This document shows, piece after piece, positions 26,161-34,845 of a stretch of DNA of 64,000 bases (positions are counted from its first letter, which is position 1; each line of letters begins with the position of its first letter). A program made the translations under genes and the position numbers. The notes beneath the pieces were generated by a model. It had not been told where the DNA came from. It was given only the letters and a program-made list of their open reading frames with translations, and ran no database searches. The DNA is from Pseudomonas gingeri (GTDB lineage Bacteria > Pseudomonadota > Gammaproteobacteria > Pseudomonadales > Pseudomonadaceae): the NCBI RefSeq assembly GCF_013385425.1, contig NZ_JACAQA010000018.1, positions 124,001 through 188,000 of the forward strand, in the 5' to 3' direction.

Positions 26161-27416
26161 TTCCTGCCCTCCATCGAGTCCGTCGCTTCCATTGGTGCCA
26201 TCGGAGCCATTGCTTCATCGGTTGGAACTATGCCTTGCAGGCTGGCTTCCGAGTCGAGCAGGAACTGCCCGGAGGTCACCACTCTCTGACCTTCGCTCAG
26301 ACCGTCGAGCACTTCGATACGCCCGGCGGACTCGCGTCCGATACGGATTTCCATCGGTTTGTAGCGGCCCTGATCCCCGGCCAGCATCACCAGGGTGCGC
26401 TTGCCCGTGCGGATCACCGCTTCGCTGGGCACCAGCAGGCTCGGGGTCGGATCGGGATCGGCGAGGCGCACACTGGCGAACATGCCCGGACGCAACTTGC
26501 CGTCCGGGTTGGGCAGTTGACTGCGTACCGTCAGGGTGCGGTTCTGCGGATCGACACTGGGTAATACCGCCACCACCTTTGCGGCCAGCGTCTGTCCGGG
26601 ATAAGCGGACAAAGCGACGGATACCGAAGCGCCCACCTGGACAGAAGTTGCCTGCGCCTCGGGGATCGCGGTATCGAGCCAGACACTGCCCAGCCCGTTG
26701 ATCCGCGCCAGACTCATCCCGGCGGACACACTCATCCCGGCACGGACCTCCAGGCTTTGCAGCTCACCGGCAATCGGCGTGGTCAGGGTCAGCACCGGAC
26801 GCACCTTGCGAGTCTTCTCCACCTGGGCGATCACCACCTCGGGCATGCCGAGCAATTGCAGGCGTTGGCGCGAAGCCTGGATCAAGCGACCATCGCCGCT
26901 GGCAAGCACGGCGACAAACTCCAGTTGCGCGGCCGACCACTCCGGTATCAACAGATCCACCAGCGGTGCGCCGGCCGGCAACACATCACCGGGGGCGCGA
27001 TCATAGACCCGCTCGACAAAGCCCGCCGCACGGGCTTGCAGATTGGCGATATCGCGCTGGTTGTAGCCCAGCGAACCGACGGCATCAAGACCGCCGGGCA
27101 GGCGTTCACGTACCACCGAGGCCGTGCGCATGCCGAGGTTCTGGGCCAGTTGCGGCGACACGCTGATGGACGAGGTGTCCTCGGCGCCATCGACATACTT
27201 GGGCACCAGTTGCATGTCCATGAACGGCGATTTGCCCGGTGCATTGAAATGCTGGGTCGGGTACATCGGGTCAAACCAGTACAGGGTCGGGCGTTCCTTT
27301 TTTGCGCCATCGGCCGCAGCGGACATCAGGGGCCCACCGTGGCCGAGCCAATAGCCACCGGCAACACCGAGTCCGGCCAGCGTGAGGGTCAACAGCGAGT
27401 AAGTGAGCTTGTTCAT
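26157..27416 (-). CDS. cusB: CusB-type periplasmic adaptor
   Basis: 419 aa. N-terminal membrane anchor/signal (LLTLTLAGLGVAGGYWLGH), then a heavy-metal-binding segment (LYWFDPMYPTQHFNAPGKSPFMDMQLVPKY) with Met/His rather than Cys ligands, followed by lipoyl, hairpin and beta-barrel domains (PIAGELQSLEVRAGMSVSAG). Start overlaps cusC and its stop overlaps cusA by 4 bases each. Bridges CusA and CusC and delivers copper to the pump. Confidence 0.92.
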   Translation of the reverse strand: MNKLTYSLLTLTLAGLGVAGGYWLGHGGPLMSAAADGAKKERPTLYWFDPMYPTQHFNAPGKSPFMDMQLVPKYVDGAEDTSSISVSPQLAQNLGMRTASVVRERLPGGLDAVGSLGYNQRDIANLQARAAGFVERVYDRAPGDVLPAGAPLVDLLIPEWSAAQLEFVAVLASGDGRLIQASRQRLQLLGMPEVVIAQVEKTRKVRPVLTLTTPIAGELQSLEVRAGMSVSAGMSLARINGLGSVWLDTAIPEAQATSVQVGASVSVALSAYPGQTLAAKVVAVLPSVDPQNRTLTVRSQLPNPDGKLRPGMFASVRLADPDPTPSLLVPSEAVIRTGKRTLVMLAGDQGRYKPMEIRIGRESAGRIEVLDGLSEGQRVVTSGQFLLDSEASLQGIVPTDEAMAPMAPMEATDSMEGRK

Positions 27417-28678
27417 TTCAGGCCCTCGACATAGGCGTAGTACAGGCTGGCGGACAGTTGGCTGAACTGATTCTGTTGGCTGACGCTGCGCAGCTGTGCC
27501 TCGATCAGATCGCGACGGGCGCCGATCACTTCGTTCAGCGGGCTCTTGCCGGCCTTGTAGGAGGCCAATGAAAGCTCGGCGCGGCGCTCGGCCAGGGGAA
27601 TCGCTGATTGTTGCGAACGCTCCAGGGCTTTCTTCAAGCGTTCGAGTTCGGCCAGGCCGCTTTCCAGCTCGGCCTTGTGCTCACGCAACATGACTTCCTG
27701 TTCGGCCTCCCGCTGCTCGACCTCATGCTGCCGCGCATTGATCCGCGGCCCTTGGCGGGAACCGGTGAACAGCGGCAGGTCGAAGGTGAATTGCAACGAC
27801 GCCATGTCGCCGCCGAACTGTCGGTCACGGTGACCGTAGACCAGCTCGACGCCCCAGTCGGGCTTCTTCTGCGCGATGGCATCGGCCAGTTCGGCATTGG
27901 CTTCGCTGACCCGGGCCGTGGCGGCCTGCAGGTCCGGATGGCGCCCCAGGGTGTGCTGGGTATGCGGCAGGATCGGACCCCAGGTCGGCGGCCCGTCGAC
28001 CAGAGGTTGATCGGCATCGGCCCCGATCCAGCGGCGCAGCTTGGCCCGGGCCATGGCGATGTTCTGTACCAGTTCGTCACGGCGGTCGGCAAGGGCCAGG
28101 GCTTCTTGATCAGCCTGGAGCAGATCGCCTGCCTGCGTGGTGCCGGCGGCGATACGCGACGGGGTGGTGTTGCGCAACAGCGCGACCTGATGGTCCAACT
28201 GATCGAAGTTTTTCACACTGAGTTCGGCGTAATAGACATTCAGCCAGGCCAGCGCGGTTTGCCGCTTGACCTCCAGTAACGAGGCCCGCCGCTCGGCTTC
28301 GGCGACGTCCACGCTGGCCAGCGCCAGCTGCTTGCGGGCCAGGCGCTTGTCGCTGTTGGGCACCTCCTGGCGCAGGCCGATCTGGCGCTCGGTCATCGAG
28401 TCGCCGTCAAAGGAATAACGCCCGGAACCCTGGATCGGCAGGTCCTGGATCCCCAACATCAACTTGGGATCGGGCAACGCATCGGCGGGACCGACCGAGG
28501 ACTGTGCCGACTCGACCTGCGCCAGGCGCGCAAGGTTTTCGGGGGCGGTGTTTTCGGCCAGGTGCTGGGCCCGCTCGAAACTCAGCGGCTCGGCCCTGAC
28601 GGCCACCAGCGGGCTGGCGCCCAGGACAACAGCGATCACACCGGCCAATACGCGGTGTGAGGGAAGGAAAGCGAACAT
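27413..28678 (-). CDS. cusC: CusC-type TolC-family outer-membrane channel
   Basis: 421 aa from ATG 28678, where a GGAG lies 8 bases upstream and a signal peptide (LAGVIAVVLGASPLVAVRA) begins; the frame itself extends to 28717. Coiled-coil TolC repeats follow (QVALLRNTTPSRIAAGTTQAGDLLQADQEAL). First gene of the cusCBA operon. The 100 bases before it carry the promoter region shared with the small upstream gene. Confidence 0.88.
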   Translation of the reverse strand: MFAFLPSHRVLAGVIAVVLGASPLVAVRAEPLSFERAQHLAENTAPENLARLAQVESAQSSVGPADALPDPKLMLGIQDLPIQGSGRYSFDGDSMTERQIGLRQEVPNSDKRLARKQLALASVDVAEAERRASLLEVKRQTALAWLNVYYAELSVKNFDQLDHQVALLRNTTPSRIAAGTTQAGDLLQADQEALALADRRDELVQNIAMARAKLRRWIGADADQPLVDGPPTWGPILPHTQHTLGRHPDLQAATARVSEANAELADAIAQKKPDWGVELVYGHRDRQFGGDMASLQFTFDLPLFTGSRQGPRINARQHEVEQREAEQEVMLREHKAELESGLAELERLKKALERSQQSAIPLAERRAELSLASYKAGKSPLNEVIGARRDLIEAQLRSVSQQNQFSQLSASLYYAYVEGLK

Positions 28679-28779
28679 GCTTTCATCTCCAATGCAGGAT
28701 CGACGCGTCCGCTGCAAATAGCGGTCGCGATGGCCCCTACGCCGCTTTGTGCAGGCGTGCGGGGATTCGGATCAAGGCA

Positions 28780-29121
28780 TCAGAGGTAACGCGGAGGGCG
28801 CCACAGATCGGCCGGCGCCGACTGGAGCACGGCGGGCGCCTGCAGGGTAAGCGGGAGCGGCGGAACAGGGGTAAAGGTGCTGATCGTCAGGACCTGGACC
28901 AGCCCACCGATCTTGCACTCCTCGCCGGATTTGCAGGGCGACTTGGACGCGGCACCATGCTCCATATCATTACAGCAGGGGGCGCCGGTCATTTTCGACC
29001 CGGTGTGGTTCATCAACGGCATCGGGCAAGGTTCAGCAAAAGACGCGGCCGCGGCCACGCTGCCGAAGATCGGCAGCATCAGGCTGAGCACCAGGGTCAA
29101 GATCAGCTGAAACCTGAACAT
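28780..29121 (-). CDS. small secreted Cys/Met/His-containing protein upstream of cusCBA
   Basis: 113 aa from ATG 29121; a TTG 12 bases further upstream is also in frame. Signal peptide (LILTLVLSLMLPIFGSVAAAAS) then a metal-ligand-rich middle (CPMPLMNHTGSKMTGAPCCNDMEHG, then CKSGEECKIG) and a Pro/Leu-rich tail. It is 100 bases upstream of cusC on the same strand, so a periplasmic copper-related role is likely by context only. Similar small proteins precede cus operons in other pseudomonads. Confidence 0.8.
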   Translation of the reverse strand: MFRFQLILTLVLSLMLPIFGSVAAAASFAEPCPMPLMNHTGSKMTGAPCCNDMEHGAASKSPCKSGEECKIGGLVQVLTISTFTPVPPLPLTLQAPAVLQSAPADLWRPPRYL

Positions 29122-29223
29122 CGAGGACACCAATGAATAAGGGTTGCGGGAAGAGATACGCTACTTGAACGGTTGCAGGTTAAGTGAGCATTAATCTTCG
29201 TGCCGGCGGCGCTTGCCTATGGG

Positions 29224-29649
29224 TTACTCGGCAACCGCCTGCAACACCCATCCACCTTCCTGCTCCACGATCAGGCCACAGGCCAGCAGCAGCGGGCGCA
29301 ACCGAACGTGCAACTCTGGCTTCACGAACTCATGCACCTTGGACAAGTCCAGTACACCTGGAACCTCGAGTTCGCTCTTGAAGAACGACAGCCAGGCCTT
29401 CTTCAACACCAGAAGAACCTCGCTTGGGGTGGTCCTGGCGAACTGGCGGTTGACCACCTTGCCCAGTTCGAAGCTGTGCTGGAAGGCATAGCCGGTTTCC
29501 ACACCCGCTGCTTCCACACAGCGCAGGCATTTGCACGGCCCGTCGGCAAACGCCTGGAGCAGGAAGGCATTGAAGTCCGTCACGGGCTTGAGGGAGAGTC
29601 GCTTGTCCGTCTGAAACAAATCGTCCTGCAGTACCATTTCTTCCATCAT
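29224..29649 (-). CDS. conserved protein of unknown function with CKCLRC motif
   Basis: 141 aa, not recognised. SD AAGGAAGGG lies before the ATG. Visible features: a Cys cluster CKCLRC at about 39-44 that could bind metal or form disulfides, no signal peptide, no transmembrane segment, and a predominantly helical middle (SEVLLVLKKAWLSFFKSEL). It is flanked by AT-poor gaps with nothing obvious in them. Confidence 0.7.
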   Translation of the reverse strand: MMEEMVLQDDLFQTDKRLSLKPVTDFNAFLLQAFADGPCKCLRCVEAAGVETGYAFQHSFELGKVVNRQFARTTPSEVLLVLKKAWLSFFKSELEVPGVLDLSKVHEFVKPELHVRLRPLLLACGLIVEQEGGWVLQAVAE

Positions 29650-29893
29650 CGTGCCCTTCCTTAACCATAACTGCCCGCGCCCGTTTGGAGCGACGGGTAA
29701 AAAGTCGCGAAGTTAATCCCTTGACTGCCTGATGTCAAAGCAGCGGGCAACCGCCGGTCCAGAGCTTCGCCGCCAGCCCAATCGAGGCAAGCCTGGACAT
29801 TCTGGATATTTCAGCCAAGCTCCAGAGCGTTTTTTGCAGCGGCCACCGAGATCCTGTTCGGGCGAAGGCCAACCGCGTACCCAGGAGCCGTCC

Positions 29894-30433
29894 ATGAGTA
29901 TTACCTTGCTCAACCAGACTCGATACCCTGCTATTTACCTCGTCCTAAAAGACCAAAAGGTCATTGTGGGGCAACTCGACGTCAACCCGCACGCCCAGGC
30001 GATCATTCCGGTGGACGACATCTATGAAGTTAGCGCCACCACCCTGATCGATGGCAACACCTACACTTCTGCTCCGATGACAGCTTCAGGCAGCATGGGG
30101 TTTCTGGCGCAAGTGCTGCAATCGCCCTCTCAAGAGGCTTATGACTTCGACATGGTCATGTTTCAAAACGTCGCCCCCAATCAACTGGCCTTTCAGAAAA
30201 CCTGCCTCAACCCAGTGACCTTCACCATCGGCAAGAATGGCAAACCTCTGCAAAACATCGTAGTGACCAGTAGCTTCCAGCCCCAGACGCTGGACATCAG
30301 CAACACCTTCTCGATCCATGCAGTGATCAACGGTGTCACCACCGACGAGGTGACGACCACCAACCCCAAGGCGACCGTCACCGCCGTCAACGACACGGGC
30401 TTCGCCGGCTATTACTTACTGGAGGTCAGCTAA
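29894..30433 (+). CDS. unrecognised 179-aa beta-rich protein
   Basis: The frame is open from 29732, but ATG 29894 with AGGAG at 29882-29887 is clearly the start. The protein (MSITLLNQTRYPAIYLVLKD...) is low in Cys and charged residues and rich in Thr, Val and Asn, with alternating strands (TFSIHAVINGVTTDEVTTTNPKATVTAV), suggesting a beta-sandwich. No signal peptide, so secretion would need another route. Function unknown; no partner genes in the neighbourhood. Confidence 0.8.
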   Translation: MSITLLNQTRYPAIYLVLKDQKVIVGQLDVNPHAQAIIPVDDIYEVSATTLIDGNTYTSAPMTASGSMGFLAQVLQSPSQEAYDFDMVMFQNVAPNQLAFQKTCLNPVTFTIGKNGKPLQNIVVTSSFQPQTLDISNTFSIHAVINGVTTDEVTTTNPKATVTAVNDTGFAGYYLLEVS

Positions 30434-30469
30434 GCCGCCAGCAGCAACTTTCCCAACCTACCCTGGGGC

Positions 30470-31348
30470 TCAGGCCTCCTCGCGGACCACACCCTGCTCC
30501 TCGAGCAGGCGCACGAACATGCTCAAGCTTTGCGACACCGTGCCACGGCGCCACACCAGCCAGGTTCGCAGATAACGCATGGACTCGGTCAACGGCCAGA
30601 CACTCACGGTGCTGCAGCCCGGCATGCTTTCCAGCATGCTGCGGGGCATCAGCGCCAGGCCGGCCCCGGCGCTCACGCAGGCGAGCATGCCGTGGTAGGA
30701 CTCCATCTCATGGATCTTGCCGGGCACCGCGCCGTCCTTGGTAAACCAGCTTTCGAAATGGTGCCGGTAGGAACAGTTGGCGCGAAAGGCATAAATGCTC
30801 TCGCCGTTGACCTCGCGCGCACGCCGGACAGGCCCATGCTGCAGCGGCGCGATCAGCACCATCTCTTCCTCGAACGCAGGCACACCCTCCAGCGCCGGAT
30901 GCAACACCGGCCCATCGACAAACGCCGCCGCCAGGCGCCCGGACAACACGCCATCGATCATGGTCCCGGACGGGCCGGTGGACAGGTCCAGGTCAACCTT
31001 GGCATAGCGCTGGTTATAGGCCGCCAGCAGTTGCGGAATACGCACCGCCGCCGTGCTCTCCAGCGAGCCCAGGGCAAAGGCGCCTTGTGGTTCCTCGCCG
31101 GCCACGGTGGCCCGCGCCTCGCCGACCAGGTCGAGGATGCGCCGGGCATAGTCGAGGAAACTCCAGCCCGCCGGTGACAGCCGCAGGCGACTCTTCTCGC
31201 GGATAAACAGATCCACCCCCAGATCCTGCTCCAACTGCTTGATCCGCGTGGTCAGGTTCGACGGCACCCGATGGATCTGCTGGGCGGCCGCACTGATGCT
31301 GCCGTGCTCGGCAACGGCTTTGAAAATCTCCAACTGGACCAGATCCAA
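30470..31348 (-). CDS. LysR-family regulator (PtrR/YneJ-like) divergent from sad
   Basis: 292 aa. TTG 31348 is chosen over TTG 31360 because GGAG lies 6 bases upstream and it yields the family N-terminus MDLVQLEIFKAVAEHGS. HTH ISAAAQQIHRVPSNLTTRIKQLEQ. In E. coli the equivalent pair yneJ (ptrR)-sad controls succinate-semialdehyde dehydrogenase, and the same divergent layout here supports that role. No ATG is available near the start. Confidence 0.87.
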   Translation of the reverse strand: MDLVQLEIFKAVAEHGSISAAAQQIHRVPSNLTTRIKQLEQDLGVDLFIREKSRLRLSPAGWSFLDYARRILDLVGEARATVAGEEPQGAFALGSLESTAAVRIPQLLAAYNQRYAKVDLDLSTGPSGTMIDGVLSGRLAAAFVDGPVLHPALEGVPAFEEEMVLIAPLQHGPVRRAREVNGESIYAFRANCSYRHHFESWFTKDGAVPGKIHEMESYHGMLACVSAGAGLALMPRSMLESMPGCSTVSVWPLTESMRYLRTWLVWRRGTVSQSLSMFVRLLEEQGVVREEA

Positions 31349-31448
31349 GTCATTCTCCAATCGTGAACGATATGCTCACCATTATTCAGTTTCCAGAAAA
31401 CTAACGCCACCGTAATCTGAGGCCATACCCACACAGCAGGACGGTGCC

Positions 31449-32840
31449 ATGTCTTCGATTTCCAGCCTCACCCATGCCCTGTCGATCAACCCCGCCAACG
31501 GTGAACAGATCGGCCACTACCCTTTCGAATCCGATTCGGCCCTGGATGCCGCCCTGTCCCGGGCCGCGGCCGGGTTTTCGCTCTGGCGCCGTACCGCGCT
31601 GGAACAACGCTCACAGGCGTTGCTCGCCCTGGCCCAGGCGCTGCGTGATAACGCCACGAAGATGGCCGAGATGATCACCCTGGAAATGGGCAAGCCCATC
31701 GCCCAGGCCCGCGGTGAAATTGAAAAATGTGCGCAGCTGTGCGTGTGGTACGCGGAAAACGGCCCGGCCATGCTCAGTGCCGAAGCGACCCAGGTGGAAG
31801 GCGGCAAGGCCCGTATCGAGTATCGCCCGCTGGGTCCGATCCTCGCCGTGATGCCATGGAACTTCCCAATCTGGCAGGTACTGCGCGGTGCAGTGCCGAC
31901 GCTGCTGGCCGGTAATACCTTCGTGCTCAAGCATGCGCCCAACGTCATGGGCAGCGCCTACCTGCTGCTGGATGCCATCAAGCGCGCCGGTTTCCCCGAA
32001 GGCGTCTTCGAAGTCGTCAATGTCACCCCGGAGGGCGTTTCCCGGGCCATCGCCGACCCACGTATTGCGGCGGTCACTCTCACCGGCAGCGTACGCGCTG
32101 GCATGGCCATCGGCGCCCAGGCCGGTGCGGCCTTGAAGAAATGCTTGTTGGAACTGGGCGGTTCGGACCCCTTTATCGTGCTCAATGACGCCGACCTCGA
32201 CGAAGCGGTCAAGGCCGCCGTGATCGGTCGTTACCAGAACACCGGGCAAGTCTGCGCGGCTGCCAAACGCTTGATTATCGAGCAAGGCGTAGTCGCAGCC
32301 TTCACCGAGAAGTTCGTCGAGGCCACCCGTCGCCTGGTGGTCGGCGACCCGCTGGCAACCGAGACCTATATCGGTCCCATGGCCCGCTTCGATCTGCGTG
32401 ACGAGCTGGATCAACAGGTCCAGGACACCCTGGCGCAAGGCGCGACCCTATTGCTCGGCGGCAAGAAGGCCAACGGCTCCGGCAATTTCTACGAGCCCAC
32501 GGTATTGGCCGATGTCACCGACCAGATGACCTCGTTCAAACAGGAGTTGTTCGGCCCGGTGGCGTCCATCATTACCGCGCGGGATGCCGAGCATGCGCTG
32601 GCGCTGGCCAATGACAGCGAGTTCGGACTGACGGCAACCGTCTACACCGCGGATCTGGAGCTGGCCCGCAAGTTCGCTGGCGAGTTGGAAACCGGCGGCG
32701 TGTTCATCAATGGCTATAGCGCCAGCGACCCTCGGGTCAGCTTCGGCGGCGTGAAGAAAAGCGGTTTTGGTCGTGAACTGTCGCACTTCGGAGTCCGCGA
32801 ATTCTGCAATGCGCAGACGGTTTGGCTGGATCGCCGCTGA
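31449..32840 (+). CDS. sad: NAD(P)-dependent succinate-semialdehyde dehydrogenase (Sad/YneI type)
   Basis: 463 aa. Oxyanion Asn138 (MPWNFP), Glu235 (LELGGSDP), nucleophile Cys269 (TGQVCAAAKR); SINPANGEQIGHYPF and RRTALEQRSQALL are characteristic of the Sad subfamily. AGGA is 8 bases before ATG. It oxidises succinate semialdehyde to succinate in the GABA/putrescine branch. Divergent from its LysR-like regulator. Ends at a bidirectional terminator. Confidence 0.93.
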   Translation: MSSISSLTHALSINPANGEQIGHYPFESDSALDAALSRAAAGFSLWRRTALEQRSQALLALAQALRDNATKMAEMITLEMGKPIAQARGEIEKCAQLCVWYAENGPAMLSAEATQVEGGKARIEYRPLGPILAVMPWNFPIWQVLRGAVPTLLAGNTFVLKHAPNVMGSAYLLLDAIKRAGFPEGVFEVVNVTPEGVSRAIADPRIAAVTLTGSVRAGMAIGAQAGAALKKCLLELGGSDPFIVLNDADLDEAVKAAVIGRYQNTGQVCAAAKRLIIEQGVVAAFTEKFVEATRRLVVGDPLATETYIGPMARFDLRDELDQQVQDTLAQGATLLLGGKKANGSGNFYEPTVLADVTDQMTSFKQELFGPVASIITARDAEHALALANDSEFGLTATVYTADLELARKFAGELETGGVFINGYSASDPRVSFGGVKKSGFGRELSHFGVREFCNAQTVWLDRR

Positions 32841-32910
32841 AGGTATTGCCCGGCCCCGGGGGCACCCGCCTCCGGGTCTATAGACGACAGGGCTGAAAAA
32901 AACGCAAAAA

Positions 32911-32936
32911 AAAAGCCTGCATCGCTGCAGGCTTTT
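32911..32936. terminator. bidirectional intrinsic terminator between sad and tRNA-Asn
   Basis: AAAAGCCTGCA (32911-32921), TCGC loop, TGCAGGCTTTT (32926-32936), with A-rich and T-rich tracts on the two sides. It would terminate sad on the plus strand and the tRNA on the minus strand. The same hairpin core recurs at 43440-43469. Confidence 0.9.
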
Positions 32937-32944
32937 CTTCTATC

Positions 32945-33020
<76 letters not shown>

Positions 33021-33093
33021 ATGCCGTGTATGTTACTGATATAAAAAGAGAAGTCAACCCCTGCCGGATCGGCAACAGGCCGCTGCCCGCCCG

Positions 33094-34401
33094 TCACACC
33101 GGCCAGCGACGATGCTCGTCGTCAATAATATAGGCGTGTTCGTGGATTTTACCGCCGGCGTCCTGCAGGTGCGGGTGATCCAATGGCAGGTCATCATGGC
33201 TATGCCTGAGCGCGGCCTGCTCGTGGGCTGGTCGCCAGATCGCCAGGCAGACCAGCACCGCCATGGCAGCAAGCAGGCTCAAGACCATGAACGAAGCACC
33301 GAGACCAACCTGCGCGCCCAACCAGCCGGCAAGCGGATAGGTGATCAGCCAGCAGGCATGGGACAGCGCAAACTGTGCCGCGAACAATGCCGGACGGTCT
33401 TCTACGTGGGACGAGCGACGCAATAGCCTCCCGCCGGGAGTCTGCGCCAGGGAATAACCGACTCCGAGCAGGAACCACAGCGGCAACAGCGCACTGTAGG
33501 AAGCCAGCGTCGCGCCGATGCCCAGGCCGGTCACCAGCAACCCGGCGCCCAGCAGCATCACCGTGCGGTCCGCCACGCGGCTCAACAGACGCGGCAACGC
33601 CAGGGCGGTGAGCATCGACCCCGCGCCAAAGGCCGCCAGGGCAAAGGCAGTAAAACGCTGCGGCAGGGAAAAATGCGCCTGCACCAACACCACGGTATTG
33701 ACGATCACCATGGCGCTGGCGGCGGCCACCGCCAGGTTCAGGGCCAGCAGCCCGCGCAAACGCGGGGTCGCCAGGAACAGCCGCACGCCACGGGTGGTGC
33801 GCTCATAAATGCTGCGCCGCACGCCTCTCCTGGCCTTGGGCAGCACCACCGAGCCGACCAGCATGGCCGAAGCAAAAAAACCCAGCGCGGTGCCGCCGAA
33901 CAGGCCATGGAAACTGATCACGCCGAGGAGCGCGGCGGCAAGCATCGGGCTGACCAGGCTTTCCAGGTCGTAGGCCAGCCGCGCCAATGACAGAGCGCGG
34001 GTGTATTGCTCCTCGTCGGGAAGAATGTCGGGAATGGTCGCCTGGAACGTCGGGGTAAACGCTGCCGAGGCCGATTGCAGCACGAAGATCAGCACATAGA
34101 TCTGCCAGATCTCGCTGACAAAGGGCAAGGCCAGCGCCACCAGGGCCCGAATCAGATCCAGTGCCACCAGCATTGCCCGGCGCGGCAGGCGTTCGGCAAA
34201 GGCAGCAGCCACGGGGGCGACGCCGATATAGGCGCTCATCTTGATCGCCAGGGCGGTGCCCAGCACGACCCCGGCCTGGGCACCGGCCAGGTCGTAGGCC
34301 AGCAAGCCAAGGGCAACCGTGGCCAGGCCAGTCCCCACCAGCGCGATGATCTGAGCGAGAAACAGATGCCGATAGGTAGTGTTTTTCAGGATATCCAGCA
34401 T
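33094..34401 (-). CDS. NreB-like MFS metal exporter with His-rich C-terminus
   Basis: 435 aa, 12 predicted transmembrane helices (starts with YRHLFLAQIIALVGTGLATVALGLLAYD). The last ~40 residues carry eight His (HSHDD, DHPH, IHEH, EHRR), as in NreB nickel exporters. GGAG is 7 bases before the ATG. It follows the CsoR/RcnR-family gene with 64 bases between, so the pair is probably one unit induced when the sensor binds nickel or cobalt. Metal specificity is inferred from the tail and the sensor ligands. Confidence 0.82.
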   Translation of the reverse strand: MLDILKNTTYRHLFLAQIIALVGTGLATVALGLLAYDLAGAQAGVVLGTALAIKMSAYIGVAPVAAAFAERLPRRAMLVALDLIRALVALALPFVSEIWQIYVLIFVLQSASAAFTPTFQATIPDILPDEEQYTRALSLARLAYDLESLVSPMLAAALLGVISFHGLFGGTALGFFASAMLVGSVVLPKARRGVRRSIYERTTRGVRLFLATPRLRGLLALNLAVAAASAMVIVNTVVLVQAHFSLPQRFTAFALAAFGAGSMLTALALPRLLSRVADRTVMLLGAGLLVTGLGIGATLASYSALLPLWFLLGVGYSLAQTPGGRLLRRSSHVEDRPALFAAQFALSHACWLITYPLAGWLGAQVGLGASFMVLSLLAAMAVLVCLAIWRPAHEQAALRHSHDDLPLDHPHLQDAGGKIHEHAYIIDDEHRRWPV

Positions 34402-34465
34402 GGCGATGCTCCGACGTGTCCGGGCCCTTCAACCCCGTGCAGCGGGGATGAACACCCACCCCCGT

Positions 34466-34747
34466 CTACAGGTATTTGGTGATCTGCTTGAACGCTTCCA
34501 GCGGTGCCCGTTCGGTGGCGGTCATCGCCCCGACGGTGTCTTCAAGGCAGTGGTCGATATGGTCCTGGATCAGCGTGCGCTTGGCCTGGCATACGGCCTT
34601 TTCCACCGCATGGAGTTGCTGGGCCACGTCCACGCAGGGCCGCCCCGTTTCGATCATGCCGATGATGCTGCGCAGGTGCCCTTCGGCACGCTTGAGCCGT
34701 TTGATGATCGCCTCGTGTGTCTGATGCACGTGCAAGGATTCGCTCAT
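34466..34747 (-). CDS. CsoR/RcnR-family metal-responsive repressor
   Basis: 93 aa, all-helical. Putative metal ligands by alignment of spacing: His6, Cys38 (GRPCVD), His63 and Cys67 (QDHIDHCLED), i.e. the His-Cys-His-Cys set of the nickel sensor InrS, differing from RcnR (H-C-H-H) and CsoR (x-C-H-C). The operator TATCCTAT-C8-ATAGGATA is 29 bases upstream, implying autorepression. It precedes the NreB-like exporter. Confidence 0.9.
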   Translation of the reverse strand: MSESLHVHQTHEAIIKRLKRAEGHLRSIIGMIETGRPCVDVAQQLHAVEKAVCQAKRTLIQDHIDHCLEDTVGAMTATERAPLEAFKQITKYL

Positions 34748-34775
34748 GGCGCCGGTTTCCGAATGAATGTGCTTT

Positions 34776-34799
34776 TATCCTATCCCCCCCCATAGGATA
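34776..34799. promoter_or_regulatory. CsoR/RcnR-type operator, perfect 8-8-8 palindrome
   Basis: TATCCTAT (34776-34783), eight C (34784-34791), ATAGGATA (34792-34799). A G/C tract flanked by inverted A/T-rich arms is the hallmark of CsoR/RcnR operators. It lies 29-52 bases upstream of the sensor gene start. Confidence 0.82.
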
Positions 34800-34845
34800 C
34801 AGTCAATCGGACAGGCGCCCGGTTTTCGAGCGGCGTCGGGCGAGA

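Noticed and set aside
24067..26289. 740-aa open frame on the plus strand
   Set aside because: Antisense shadow of cusA.
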